A stretch of 64,000 bases of DNA. Origin: Candidatus Tanganyikabacteria bacterium (GTDB taxonomy: Bacteria; Cyanobacteriota; Sericytochromatia; S15B-MN24; VGJW01). Numbering within the stretch: the stretch's first letter is position 1; every line of letters begins with the position of its first letter. This document shows positions 34,216-42,293 of this stretch, in pieces. The notes beneath the pieces are model-generated. The model saw nothing but the letters and a program-made list of their open reading frames with translations. It ran no database searches and had not been told where the DNA came from. The position numbers and the translations under genes were made by a program. The DNA is taken from the NCBI GenBank assembly GCA_016867265.1, contig VGJW01000003.1, positions 1-64,000 of the forward strand, read 5' to 3'.

Positions 34216-34778
34216 GGCTGCGGGTGCTGGCTGGGCTCGATAAGGCCGTAGTTGCCGTCCCGGCGATGGTAGAGGACGGCGAATTGGCCGGTGAGGCGAT
34301 TATGGAACGTCAGGAAGTCCTTGCCCGACAAGTCAAGCTGGTAAGCGGCGTCCTCGGGTGTCAGGTCCATCATGACGGCATCACGAATCCGGACGATCTG
34401 GGGCGCCTCATCGACCTGCGTCGGTTCGATGGCCGCTTCCTCGGCGACCACGGCCACGGTCTTGGTCCGGGCGTGGCGCCGATCCTCGAGGCGTTGCTTG
34501 TGACGCTTGAGTTGGCGGGCGATCTTGTCGGAAACCAGGTCGATCGAGGCATACATGTCCGTCGAGGCTTCCTCGCCACGGATCAGCGTGCCGTTGGCAT
34601 GGAGCGTCACCTCGACGATCTGGTTCTCGGAAACGGACGGGTTGCGGATGACCGTCAGCTCGACGTGCGCCTGCCGGATGTCTTCCATGAAGTGGGTCAC
34701 GCGCCCCAGCTTCTCGCGGGCGTAATCCTTCAAGGCCTCCGTGATGACGATGTTCTTGCCCTTGATCACCAGTTCCAT
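34212..34778 (-). CDS. hpf: Ribosome hibernation promoting factor, long form
   Basis: Dimerises 70S ribosomes into inactive 100S particles in stationary phase or stress. The N-terminal domain (MELVIKGKNIVITEALKDYAREKL and the beta-alpha-beta-beta-beta-alpha order) and the C-terminal dimerisation domain (IVRIRDAVMMDLTPEDAAYQLDLSGKDFLTFHN) are both present, giving 188 residues as in long HPF. Start at ATG 34778. It is the first gene of the hpf-pilZ-tatC run. Confidence 0.97.
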   Translation of the reverse strand: MELVIKGKNIVITEALKDYAREKLGRVTHFMEDIRQAHVELTVIRNPSVSENQIVEVTLHANGTLIRGEEASTDMYASIDLVSDKIARQLKRHKQRLEDRRHARTKTVAVVAEEAAIEPTQVDEAPQIVRIRDAVMMDLTPEDAAYQLDLSGKDFLTFHNRLTGQFAVLYHRRDGNYGLIEPSQHPQP

Positions 34779-34881
34779 CGGCGGGGTCCTCGCGGGGTGG
34801 GTGGGAAGTCGGAAAGGGGGCGTAGACCAGGCTAACCGCCGGGACCGGTTGCCACAAGGCCCGGGTCTCCGGCGCCGTACG

Positions 34882-35148
34882 TCAACGTGGCTCGATCAGG
34901 AACTTGATGGCGGTCCGCTCCTCGCCATCGATGGTGATGTCGATGAAGCCCGGAATGCACACCAGATCCATGCCTGCCGGGGCGACATAGCCCCGGGCGA
35001 TGGCGATGGCCTTGACGGCTTGGTTGATGGCTCCGGCACCAATCGCCTGCATCTCGGCGCGTCCCTTCTCGCGCAGGGCTCCGGCAAGGGCTCCTGCGAC
35101 CGAGGATGGGTTCGACTTCGCCGAGACCTTGAAGATGTTGGCGTCCAC
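34882..35148 (-). CDS. spoVS: SpoVS-type Alba-like protein
   Basis: An 88-residue protein nearly filled by the SpoVS domain: FKVSAKSNPSSVAGALAGALR at the start, AIGAGAINQAVKAIAIARGY in the middle and TAIKFLIEPR at the end. SpoVS in Bacillus affects spore-coat and septum formation, but the family is widespread in non-sporulating bacteria, with a suggested nucleic-acid binding role. GTG start at 35148 preceded by AGGA. It is downstream of rny and ymdB, the same order as in many genomes. Confidence 0.95.
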   Translation of the reverse strand: MDANIFKVSAKSNPSSVAGALAGALREKGRAEMQAIGAGAINQAVKAIAIARGYVAPAGMDLVCIPGFIDITIDGEERTAIKFLIEPR

Positions 35149-35174
35149 CGTGGGGTCCTGTTCGTGCAGTGCGA

Positions 35175-35966
35175 TCAGCGATGTTGGATGCGTTCGATCC
35201 GGAGCGTCCTGCCGGACGACGGAACCATCTGGAGCCAGGCGGCACAGAAGACGGTCGGCCCGTCGGCCACTTCGAACCTGACGGGAAGTTGCTCGCGCAT
35301 CCGCCGCAGCGAGTGCTCGGGCTTCATGCCCACCACGGAGTCCCAGGGACCGGTCATGCCGACGTCTCCCATGTACCCGGTTCCGGAGGGAAAGATACGC
35401 TCATCGGCCGTCTGGACGTGCGTGTGGCTCCCCGTCACGGAGGCGACGCGGCCGTCCATGTGGCGGGCCAACGCCTGCTTCTCCGCCGTGGCTTCGGCAT
35501 GGACGTCGACGACGATGAGGTCGATCTCCGCTTCCTCGAGGGCCGCGATTTCGGCGTCGGCCGCGCGGAACGGGCAGTCCGAGAGCGCCATGAAGGCCCG
35601 GCCCTGCAGCTGGAACAGGCCGATGCTATGGCCCCGCACCATGCGGATGGTCCGGCTGCGACCCGGTGTGCCCGGGGGGTAGTTGGCAGGTCGGACGATG
35701 TCCTCGCAATCGTCGATGAACTCGAAGATTTCCTTCTTGTCCCACGCATGGTTGCCGAGGGTGATGAGGTCGACCCCGGCGTCCTTGAGCGCGTGGTAGC
35801 TGCGCATCGTGAGCCCGAAGCCCCGGTCCGCGTTCTCGCCATTGGCGATGACGAGGTCCACGGGACGCTCACCCCGAACGCGCCGGATGCCTTCGGCTGC
35901 GGCCGCGATGCCGGGGCTGCCCACCACGTCCCCGAGCACGAGGATGCCCAGGGTGTCAGCGGGCAT
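35175..35966 (-). CDS. ymdB: YmdB-type metallophosphodiesterase
   Basis: A calcineurin-like phosphodiesterase of the TIGR00282/YmdB family, hydrolysing 2',3'-cyclic nucleotides and influencing biofilm and motility choice in Bacillus. Metal-site motifs are seen in order: LGDVVGSPG, ANGENADRGFG, LGNHAWDKKEI, VVDVHAEATAEK and VTGSHTHVQTAD. 263 residues is the family length. It overlaps the end of rny by 11 bases, so both are co-translated. Confidence 0.97.
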   Translation of the reverse strand: MPADTLGILVLGDVVGSPGIAAAAEGIRRVRGERPVDLVIANGENADRGFGLTMRSYHALKDAGVDLITLGNHAWDKKEIFEFIDDCEDIVRPANYPPGTPGRSRTIRMVRGHSIGLFQLQGRAFMALSDCPFRAADAEIAALEEAEIDLIVVDVHAEATAEKQALARHMDGRVASVTGSHTHVQTADERIFPSGTGYMGDVGMTGPWDSVVGMKPEHSLRRMREQLPVRFEVADGPTVFCAAWLQMVPSSGRTLRIERIQHR

Positions 35967-37473
35967 GCTCGGTGCTCCGCGTCTCGCGGATCACGATGAC
36001 CTTGATCTGTCCGGGGTACTGGAGCTCGTCCTCGATGCGGCGGGCGATGTCGCGGGCGAGGCGGGCGGCCATCAGGTCGTCCACGTGCTCGGGCGCGACC
36101 ACCACGCGCACCTCGCGCCCGGCTTGAACGGCGAATACCTTCTCGACGCCCTCGAAGGACCGCGCGATGGTCTCCAGGCCCTCCATGCGCTTCAAGTAGA
36201 TGTCGACGTTCTCGCGGCGGGCGCCCGGGCGGGCCGCCGATACGGCGTCGGCGACCTGGACCAGGACAGCTTCCGCCGACTGCGGTTCGACATCGTGGTG
36301 GTGGGCCCGGATGGCGTGCACCACGGCGTCGCTCTCGCCGTGGCGGGCGGCCAGGTCGGCCCCGATGACGGCATGCGCGCCTTCCTGCTCGTGGGACACG
36401 GCCTTGCCCAGATCGTGGAAGAGCGCCGCGCGCTTCGCGGTCTCGACGTCGGCACCGACCTCGGCTGCGAGCGCAGCCGCCACGTGGGCGACCTCGCGGG
36501 CATGGGCAAGCACGTTCTGGCCGTAGCTGGTGCGGTACCGGAGGCGGCCCAGTGTCCGGACAATCTCGGGGTGGACACCCACGATGCCGAGGTCGATCAG
36601 GGCTTTTTCGCCCTCCGTCCTCAGGCCGGCCTCGACCTCTTCACGGGCCTTGGCTACCTGCTCCTCGATGCGACTGGGATGAAATCGGCCGTCGGCGATC
36701 ATCCGTTCCAGGGCCACCCGGGCGATTTCGCGCCGCACGGGATCGAAAGACGAGAGCACGATCGCCTCGGGCGTGTCGTCGATGATCAGATCGATGCCCG
36801 TGGCATGCTCGATGGCACGGATGTTGCGGCCCTCGCGGCCGATGATGCGGCCCTTGATCTCCTCGGATGGCAGTGGCACCACCGAGACCGTCCGCTCGAT
36901 GCAGTGGTCGACGGCCGTCCTCTGGATGGCTGTCGTGACGATGTCCCGCGCCTTGATCGCGACCTGGTCCCTGAGTTCTTGTTCCGCCCGGGCAAACCTT
37001 TCGCTGCGCTCGCGTTGCAGGCTCTCCTCGAGCCGGGACAGCAACTGCTGCCGCGCTGACTCGCGGGACATCCCGGCGACTTCGGCAAGCCGCTCTTCAT
37101 GCTCGCGACATTGCTGGTCGAGGCGTGCCGCACGGTCCTCATGCTCGCGACGTTGCTGGTCGAGGCGAGCCTTTTCCTCGCGCAAGGCCTGCCAGTCGCG
37201 ATTCAGGACGTCCCGGTCGGCCTGTGCGGCGCGCTCGGCTTCGTCCCGGGCCTCGAGGCGGGCCTGGGCACGCGCGGCCTCGATGGCCGCTTCCTGGGTC
37301 AGGGCGAGGGCTTCCTGGTCCCGCTGGGCCATCGAGAGGCGGCTGGCAGCTTCCTGCTCGGTGAGCGCCAGACGGGTCCGCGCTTCGGAGATCCGCATCT
37401 GGCCCCATAGGAGGGCCGCCGCGGCTCCGACCGAGGAAACCACGGACACGACAAGGGGCAGGGACGTGGACAC
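35956..37473 (-). CDS. rny: Ribonuclease Y
   Basis: Membrane-associated endoribonuclease starting mRNA decay. One N-terminal membrane segment (about 5-23), a long coiled coil (about 30-180), the KH domain (IKGRIIGREGRNIRAIEHATGIDL) and the HD domain (AALFHDLGKA, AIRAHHHDV) are intact; 505 residues fits. The coiled coil includes a 14-residue tandem duplication at 37098-37167 on the DNA. Start GTG 37473. First gene of the rny-ymdB-spoVS cluster. Confidence 0.97.
   Translation of the reverse strand: MSTSLPLVVSVVSSVGAAAALLWGQMRISEARTRLALTEQEAASRLSMAQRDQEALALTQEAAIEAARAQARLEARDEAERAAQADRDVLNRDWQALREEKARLDQQRREHEDRAARLDQQCREHEERLAEVAGMSRESARQQLLSRLEESLQRERSERFARAEQELRDQVAIKARDIVTTAIQRTAVDHCIERTVSVVPLPSEEIKGRIIGREGRNIRAIEHATGIDLIIDDTPEAIVLSSFDPVRREIARVALERMIADGRFHPSRIEEQVAKAREEVEAGLRTEGEKALIDLGIVGVHPEIVRTLGRLRYRTSYGQNVLAHAREVAHVAAALAAEVGADVETAKRAALFHDLGKAVSHEQEGAHAVIGADLAARHGESDAVVHAIRAHHHDVEPQSAEAVLVQVADAVSAARPGARRENVDIYLKRMEGLETIARSFEGVEKVFAVQAGREVRVVVAPEHVDDLMAARLARDIARRIEDELQYPGQIKVIVIRETRSTEHAR
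37098..37167 (-). repeat. Tandem 42-base duplication inside rny coiled coil
   Basis: A 28-base core beginning CATGCTCGCGAC recurs 42 bases later (37098-37125 and 37140-37167) with a single mismatch. It encodes RLDQQRREHEDRAA followed by RLDQQCREHEERLA, two copies of a 14-residue, two-heptad unit. Length change by whole heptads would preserve coiled-coil phase. Confidence 0.85.
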
Positions 37474-37591
37474 GGACTCGGGACCTTGGGCGCTGGGGCG
37501 GAAGGCGGGCTTGCCGAATGGCCATCATAGCACGCGCACCCTGTCCGTTCCGGCCGTGCGGTTCGTCCGGCAGAGCGGGCACGATGACCCC

Positions 37592-37819
37592 ATGATCGAG
37601 GCCGAGGTGCACCGGAATGACGAGCTGCTGATGCGCCGGACCTTCGCGGACGGCTCGCTCTCCCTCGAGGCCGTGCTGCGGCGCCTGGAGCTCTACGTGG
37701 TCAGCGAGCAGCTCAATGCCTCGGGGGAGTGTCTGCTCAGGGTGCGGTTCGGTGAGGGTGGTCCGGCGCGTCGGCATCCAGATGCGGGTCCGGAAAGTGG
37801 TCCCAACCCGGGTTCGTGA
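37592..37819 (+). CDS. Small conserved-looking protein, unknown
   Basis: A 75-residue frame (MIEAEVHRNDELLMRRTF at the start) divergent from rny, and convergent with the last 83 bases of thiL. The first 55 residues have an ordinary amphipathic pattern and neutral codon usage; the last 20 are Pro/Gly-rich and overlap thiL. The upstream GAC CCC offers no strong ribosome site. It could be a real small gene that is shortened or lengthened at the 3' end, or an ORF by chance. Confidence 0.4.
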   Translation: MIEAEVHRNDELLMRRTFADGSLSLEAVLRRLELYVVSEQLNASGECLLRVRFGEGGPARRHPDAGPESGPNPGS

Positions 37820-38759
37820 GCCGCCTGCGCCTGCCCTCGGCGACAAGCCACGCCTCGGAACCGGCCGTGACCCGGCCGACGATGCGCCATCCCGAGGGGA
37901 GGGGGGTATCTCCGGGTACGCAGGCGACCAGGCCATAGTCCTCGCCCCCTTCCAGTTGCCACAGGCGTACGTCGATCGAAGCTGCGGCCGCCAAGGCCTC
38001 GAGATCCGTGTCGCCGTCGAGGCGGTCCTCGTCGATCTCGAGGGCCACGCCTGATGCCTTGGCCAGGGTCAGCGCGGCAGTCGCAAGGCCATCCGAATCG
38101 TCCATCAGGGCGAGGCGGGACATGTTGGCGAGAGTGTCCGGCAGCAGGGCCGGTTCGGGCCGGCATTGTGCGCGCTCGGCGCGCCGCCGCAAGGCCTCGG
38201 GGATGTCGGCTTCAGGGTTGCCGAGGCACCAGAGGCCCGCGGCAGCCCAACCGAACGGTCCCGACGCGATGAGGCTGTCCCCGGGGCGGGCCGTGCTGCG
38301 CAGGATTGCGCGGCTGGTGGTCCCGACAACCGTCAGGGACAGGCTGATGGTGCGGCTGCTTCCCGTGGTGTCGCCTCCGACGATCGGAAAGCCGAAGTGG
38401 CGACACGCTTCGGCCAGCTCGGCGGCGAAGGCCTCCAGCCAGGCAGTCTCGAGAGCCCCGGGCAGGGACATCCCGAGCACGCCCCACGAGGGGCGCCCGC
38501 CCATGGCACGGATGTCCGACACGTTGACGGCAACGGTCTTCCACGCGAGGTCGCCTGGCCGGGTCGCGCGGGTGAAGTGGATGCCCTCGACCAGCATGTC
38601 GATGGTCGTCAACAGCTGCGTGTCCGCCGGAACGAGGGTGACGGCGGCATCGTCCCCGATGCCGACCCAGCCGCCGGGCAGGCCGCTGCCATCCAGATGG
38701 CGGGCCATGGCGGCGAGGATGCCGCCTTCCTTCAGGGAGGCGAGGGGCCTGTTCTTCAT
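37737..38759 (-). CDS. thiL: Thiamine-monophosphate kinase
   Basis: Phosphorylates thiamine monophosphate to the diphosphate cofactor. GIGDDAAV at the start, MLVEGIHFTR, VAVNVSDIRAMGGRP (Mg and ATP sites), FPIVGGDTT and SDGLATA are the AIR-synthase-fold hallmarks of ThiL; 340 residues is normal with a Pro/His-rich tail of about 20. Start at ATG 38759. No other thi genes in the window; thiL is usually isolated. Confidence 0.96.
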   Translation of the reverse strand: MKNRPLASLKEGGILAAMARHLDGSGLPGGWVGIGDDAAVTLVPADTQLLTTIDMLVEGIHFTRATRPGDLAWKTVAVNVSDIRAMGGRPSWGVLGMSLPGALETAWLEAFAAELAEACRHFGFPIVGGDTTGSSRTISLSLTVVGTTSRAILRSTARPGDSLIASGPFGWAAAGLWCLGNPEADIPEALRRRAERAQCRPEPALLPDTLANMSRLALMDDSDGLATAALTLAKASGVALEIDEDRLDGDTDLEALAAAASIDVRLWQLEGGEDYGLVACVPGDTPLPSGWRIVGRVTAGSEAWLVAEGRRRRLTNPGWDHFPDPHLDADAPDHPHRTAP

Positions 38760-38765
38760 CTCTTC

Positions 38766-38794
38766 TTGACTCGGTCTTGGGCAAGTCTTATGCC
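38766..38794 (+). promoter_or_regulatory. Vegetative-type promoter for the lipoprotein-MshEN operon
   Basis: TTGACT (38766-38771, five of six consensus bases) is followed after exactly 17 bases by TATGCC (38789-38794). The predicted transcript starts near 38801 and runs into the lipoprotein gene and, by overlap, the MshEN-C39 fusion gene at 39937. Confidence 0.55.
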
Positions 38795-38890
38795 TGTTCT
38801 CCGGATAACGGAGGCAGGACCCCAGACGTGACTTTCCGCTCCGAAGCCTACCCCACCCCCGGCCTGTGCCGCACGGGGGGGCTGGACCGC

Positions 38891-39940
38891 GTGATTCGTG
38901 CGTCCCGTGCGTTCGTCGCTGCCCTCGTGGCCACTTTCGTTGCCGCGGGTTGCGGCGTCGCCCCCGTCGGGACCCGTGACGCGGACCGTCCGGCGGCCAC
39001 GTTGCCGGAAGTCCAGCCGGCCTTCGGCGGCCAAGGCCAGATGCTCGCGGGTGCGCCGGGTGGCGAGGCCTCTTGGCTGCGCCTTCAGGACGGGACCCAG
39101 ATGGTCGTCGTGGCCTCGGATCGTCCGGGCGATCGCCACCTGTCCTGGGCGTCGAGCGCCGACGGCAGGATCTGGACCTCGTTCGTGCCCTTCACATCCG
39201 GTGCCCTGACGGATGTCGAGCCCGTGCTCTTCGCGTCGGCCCGCGGTGTCGAGTGCGTCTTCGCGTCCAACCGCTGGCTCGCGACTTATGCGCTTTACCG
39301 GACCAGCTTCCGGGCTGGCCGCTGGTCTGAGCCCGTCCGCCTCGAGTTGGGCGTCGGCCCCCACCGCGCACCGGCCGTCGTTCGTGCGGGTGACCGCTGG
39401 CTGCTGGCGTGGCAGGGTCCCGAGGGTGTCAGCCTCTCGACCTCGGTCGATGGCGTGGTGTTCCCCCAAGGCCGCCTCCTGCTGGCCCAGCACGGCGATC
39501 CGGCGATTGCCGCCGTCGGCGATCGGGTCGTGGTCGTGGCCCACCAGCGGAAGGCACTCTTCTCCACCGCGCGCGACGCGGGTGTCTGGTCGACGCCTGT
39601 CCGCATTCCCTTGCCGGTCCCCGCCTGGTCCCCTGCCCTTTCGGCGGCCGCCAGCGACAGCGTCGCCCTTGCCTATGCCACGGCGCCCTCGGATCAGGTT
39701 GCCGCCGGACTCGGGCTGGCGCGCTGGTCGGAAGCGGGCTGGTCGGATCTCGGTCGCGCCGTCTCTTCTTCTGCCGATCTCGGGCAGCCGGCCTGGTGTG
39801 CCGGAGCCCAGGCACCCTTCTCCCTCCTGCTGGGTATGGAACTACCAAGTCTCCAGCAGGCCCTCGTCCGCGTGGTCTGGTCTTCCCTACCGGAGGGTGC
39901 CACGGCTTCGTTGCCTACCGGAGGTTCCGCAAAACCATGA
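38891..39940 (+). CDS. Lipoprotein with Asp-box-like repeats
   Basis: A 349-residue lipoprotein: basic start MIRASRAF, hydrophobic core, lipobox VAAGC (Cys21). The mature part has repeats resembling BNR/Asp-box units (SWASSADGRIWTSFVPF, SLSTSVDGVVFPQG) and strand-turn patterns of a six- or seven-bladed propeller. An upstream GTG at 38828 would add 21 residues before the signal peptide; the shorter start gives a normal n-region. The stop overlaps the ATG of the MshEN-C39 gene (ATGA at 39937-39940), so the two are translationally coupled and likely functionally linked. Ligand unknown. Confidence 0.85.
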   Translation: MIRASRAFVAALVATFVAAGCGVAPVGTRDADRPAATLPEVQPAFGGQGQMLAGAPGGEASWLRLQDGTQMVVVASDRPGDRHLSWASSADGRIWTSFVPFTSGALTDVEPVLFASARGVECVFASNRWLATYALYRTSFRAGRWSEPVRLELGVGPHRAPAVVRAGDRWLLAWQGPEGVSLSTSVDGVVFPQGRLLLAQHGDPAIAAVGDRVVVVAHQRKALFSTARDAGVWSTPVRIPLPVPAWSPALSAAASDSVALAYATAPSDQVAAGLGLARWSEAGWSDLGRAVSSSADLGQPAWCAGAQAPFSLLLGMELPSLQQALVRVVWSSLPEGATASLPTGGSAKP

Positions 39941-41259
39941 CCGCTACCATGACTGCCGACCGCCGCCGTCTGGGCGAGGTGTTGGTCTCGGGCCAATTCA
40001 TCACGGCTCAGGACCTCGACCGCGCGCTGTCCGAGCAGCAGGCGACCAACGAGCGCCTGGGCGAGGTCCTGGTGCGCCTCGGCATCCTGTCCGAGATGGA
40101 ATTGCACGCCGTGCTGGCCTATCAGGGCGTGGGTGACATGACCCCGGCCGAACGCGGTGCTGCCGTCCGCTACAAGCTGGGTGAGCTGTTGCTCAAGGCC
40201 CGTCGGGTCAGCAAGCCGCAGCTCGAGCAGGCCCTGGCCGAGCAGGAGCGAACGAATGAGCGCCTGGGCGAGGTCCTGGTGCGTCTCAACCTGATCTCGG
40301 CCACCGAACTGGATGCGGTGCTGACTTGGCAGGATGACCACTCCCGTCAAGGCGCCAAGGCCGTCCGTTTCGTGCTGGGCGAAGTGCTCGTGGCGTCCCG
40401 TGTCATCACCCGCGAACAGCTCGAGCAGGCCTTGGCCGAGCAGCAGCTCTCGCGCCGCCAGATTGGCGAGATCCTGGTCGAGGCCGGCTACGTCAAGCAG
40501 AACCAGATCCTCGAGGCCCTGCGCATCCAAGGCAAGCTCGTCGCGGCTTCGCTCATCGGGATCATCGGCGCGGCCGCGCTCACGGGCTGCGGCACCGGCG
40601 CCAGCCTGACGGGCATGAGCGTCTCAGGCTTGGCCGTCGACGCCAAGGGTAACCCGGTCGACAACCTCAACGGTTCCCGTATCCCCTACAGCACCATGGT
40701 CCGGGACGTGCGGACGGTTGCGGGGGTCCAGGCCACTCAGGACTTTGCCGATGGCACCCGCACCGTCAAGGACGTGCCCTGGTTCCACCAGGCTGCCGTC
40801 ACCAAGGACGGGTCGCCCGACAACACCTGTGCCCAGGCCGCCATGTCGAGCGTGCTCCACTACTGGCAGGGCGATGCGGCTCCCGGCTACCAGAAGGTGG
40901 TCAACGAGTCGAATTACTTCAACCTCGCCACGAACCAGGGCACCATCACCGAATACCTCAAGAAGAAGGGCCTTTCGGTCAAGGCCTACAAGAACGGCAG
41001 CGTCAACTATCTCAAGGGTGCCGTCGACGCCGGCAAACCCGTCATCTGCATGCTGCAGTTCGAGGTGCCCCATTACATCGTCGTCGTGGGTTACAACGAG
41101 GCGCAGGGCACGATCGTCTACCACGACTCGATCGATGGCCCCAACCAGACGCTCTCCGAGCGCAAGTTCCTCAAGCACTGGCACAACACGTCCATGAAGG
41201 ACATGCCCCTGTTAGGTGGCGGCAACTACGTCGGTCTGGCGATCGAGGCCTCCCGCTGA
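39937..41259 (+). CDS. Triple-MshEN c-di-GMP-type receptor fused to a C39-like peptidase
   Basis: A 440-residue fusion. Residues 9-198 hold six copies of a helical unit of the form RLGEVLVxxxxIxxxxLxxALxxQ, with the LGE at 12, 41, 81, 110, 147 and 176. The first, third and fifth pair with the second, fourth and sixth at 29-residue spacing, which is the c-di-GMP-binding MshEN (GspE-N) arrangement. R11, R40 and R109 keep the leading Arg; K80, V146 and Q175 do not. A hydrophobic stretch (about 200-217, ending LTGC) follows. Residues 278-440 match C39-type papain-like peptidases: Q285, C298 (NTCAQAAMSSVL), H379 (VPHYIVVVGY), D397. Coupled to the upstream lipoprotein. Confidence 0.85.
   Translation: MTATMTADRRRLGEVLVSGQFITAQDLDRALSEQQATNERLGEVLVRLGILSEMELHAVLAYQGVGDMTPAERGAAVRYKLGELLLKARRVSKPQLEQALAEQERTNERLGEVLVRLNLISATELDAVLTWQDDHSRQGAKAVRFVLGEVLVASRVITREQLEQALAEQQLSRRQIGEILVEAGYVKQNQILEALRIQGKLVAASLIGIIGAAALTGCGTGASLTGMSVSGLAVDAKGNPVDNLNGSRIPYSTMVRDVRTVAGVQATQDFADGTRTVKDVPWFHQAAVTKDGSPDNTCAQAAMSSVLHYWQGDAAPGYQKVVNESNYFNLATNQGTITEYLKKKGLSVKAYKNGSVNYLKGAVDAGKPVICMLQFEVPHYIVVVGYNEAQGTIVYHDSIDGPNQTLSERKFLKHWHNTSMKDMPLLGGGNYVGLAIEASR
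40051..40283 (+). repeat. Exact 26-base direct repeat within the MshEN region
   Basis: A 26-base block starting GAGCGCCTGGGCGAGG occurs at 40051-40076 and again at 40258-40283, 207 bases (69 codons) apart. It encodes ERLGEVLVR of MshEN units two and four. Identity at the DNA level points to a recent duplication of a whole MshEN pair. Confidence 0.85.
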
Positions 41260-41286
41260 TCCCCGCCTGAGGGCTTCTCCGACCCC

Positions 41287-41292
41287 TTGACG
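41287..41292 (+). promoter_or_regulatory. Candidate -35 box upstream of tRNA-Val
   Basis: TTGACG, a five-of-six -35 match, is 37 bases before the tRNA's first base. The best -10 candidate (GAACAT at 41311-41316, 18-base spacing) is weak, so only the -35 box is reported. Confidence 0.35.
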
Positions 41293-41328
41293 GCAAGCCC
41301 GTCCAAGGGGGAACATGCCAGTCCCCAA

Positions 41329-41402
41329 GGGCGATTAGCTCAGTCGGTCAGAGCGCACGGTTCACATCCGTGAGGTCCACGGTTCGAGCCCGTGATCGCC
41401 CA
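41329..41402 (+). tRNA. tRNA-Val (anticodon CAC)
   Basis: Acceptor stem GGGCGAT (41329-41335) pairs with ATCGCCC (41395-41401), discriminator A at 41402. D-loop TAGCTCAGTCGGTCAGAGC and T-loop GGTTCGAGCC are canonical. Anticodon stem CACGG/CCGTG holds the loop TTCACAT, so the anticodon is CAC, reading GUG. CCA is not encoded. The GTG codon is frequent in this GC-rich genome. Confidence 0.97.
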
Positions 41403-41513
41403 CCTCGGACGGCCGTCGGACAAGGTCCGGCGGCCACGTTTCTTGGGTCAAACTTCAAGGTCTCTTTGCCTTTAGTTAAGAATGCCCGGCGGCCCGGGCA
41501 CGACAACCAAGAC

Positions 41514-42293
41514 ATGGAAGCCCTTGGTCTTCGTCTCTCCAACCGCCTGGCTCTCGTCTCCGGGGTGCTCGTCGCCCTGTTGGCCCTTGCCGGCTGCGGC
41601 CGTCCCGCAAGCACGACCGTCGTGCCCCGGACGCCTGTCACCCCGATGTTGCAGCCGATGCCCCAGCAGCCTGCGAACGGCCAAGATGGCGCCCGTATGG
41701 CGGCGGACGTCCGCGAACGTGTCGGGACGGCCTACCAGGGCGCCACGACGATTCAGGCGAGCCTCAAGTCCTACATCCACAACGTGCAGACGGGCAAGAC
41801 GGCCCGCTACGTGCTGGACAGCTGGTTCCAGAAGCCGGGGCGCTCCGCCTACAAGGTCCGCGAGGCTACCGAGGCGAGCACCATCGGGACCAAGATGATC
41901 GTCGATGGCACGGGCCAGGTCCAGGTCCGGACGAAGTTTGCGGGTTTCTGGGTCAACACCACGCTGCCCGAGACGGATGAGCGCACCCGCACGGCTCGTG
42001 GCGACGGCATGTCGGATACGGCCCTGCCCCGGATGATGCAGGTCTTGCTGGACTCGCAGGCTCAGGTGCAGTATCTGGGCCAGGCCCAGATGGCCGGGCG
42101 TCAGGTCGCGATGCTCGAGTTGCGCAGCGCGATGATGCTGCCCCGCGTCACCCACGAGCGCTATGCCATCGACATGGGGACCGGAATGCCGTACAGCCGC
42201 GAGTGCTATGAGGCCGGCAGGCTGACCTACCAGCTGACGATCGAGCAGGTCAGGCTCAACCAGCCGGATCCCGCGGCATTCCTTCTGCAGTGA
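41514..42293 (+). CDS. Predicted LolA-like lipoprotein
   Basis: A 259-residue lipoprotein with lipobox LALAGC. The mature part starts with a Pro-rich linker, then an arrangement of strands and one helix typical of LolA/outer-membrane-lipoprotein-sorting-like folds (SYIHNVQTGKTARYVLDSWFQ, TKMIVDGTGQVQVRTKFAGFW, YAIDMGTGMPYSRECYE). A precise family is not claimed. Start at ATG 41514 gives a normal signal peptide; the frame is open further upstream. The stop overlaps rsmG's start (GTGA). Confidence 0.8.
   Translation: MEALGLRLSNRLALVSGVLVALLALAGCGRPASTTVVPRTPVTPMLQPMPQQPANGQDGARMAADVRERVGTAYQGATTIQASLKSYIHNVQTGKTARYVLDSWFQKPGRSAYKVREATEASTIGTKMIVDGTGQVQVRTKFAGFWVNTTLPETDERTRTARGDGMSDTALPRMMQVLLDSQAQVQYLGQAQMAGRQVAMLELRSAMMLPRVTHERYAIDMGTGMPYSRECYEAGRLTYQLTIEQVRLNQPDPAAFLLQ

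Noticed and set aside
40051-40283. CRISPR-like direct repeats
   Set aside because: Only two copies, both in frame within a repeat protein; no array of regular spacers is present anywhere in the window.
41287-41316. Full -35/-10 promoter for tRNA-Val
   Set aside because: The -35 box is good but the -10 candidate matches poorly, so only the -35 is kept.
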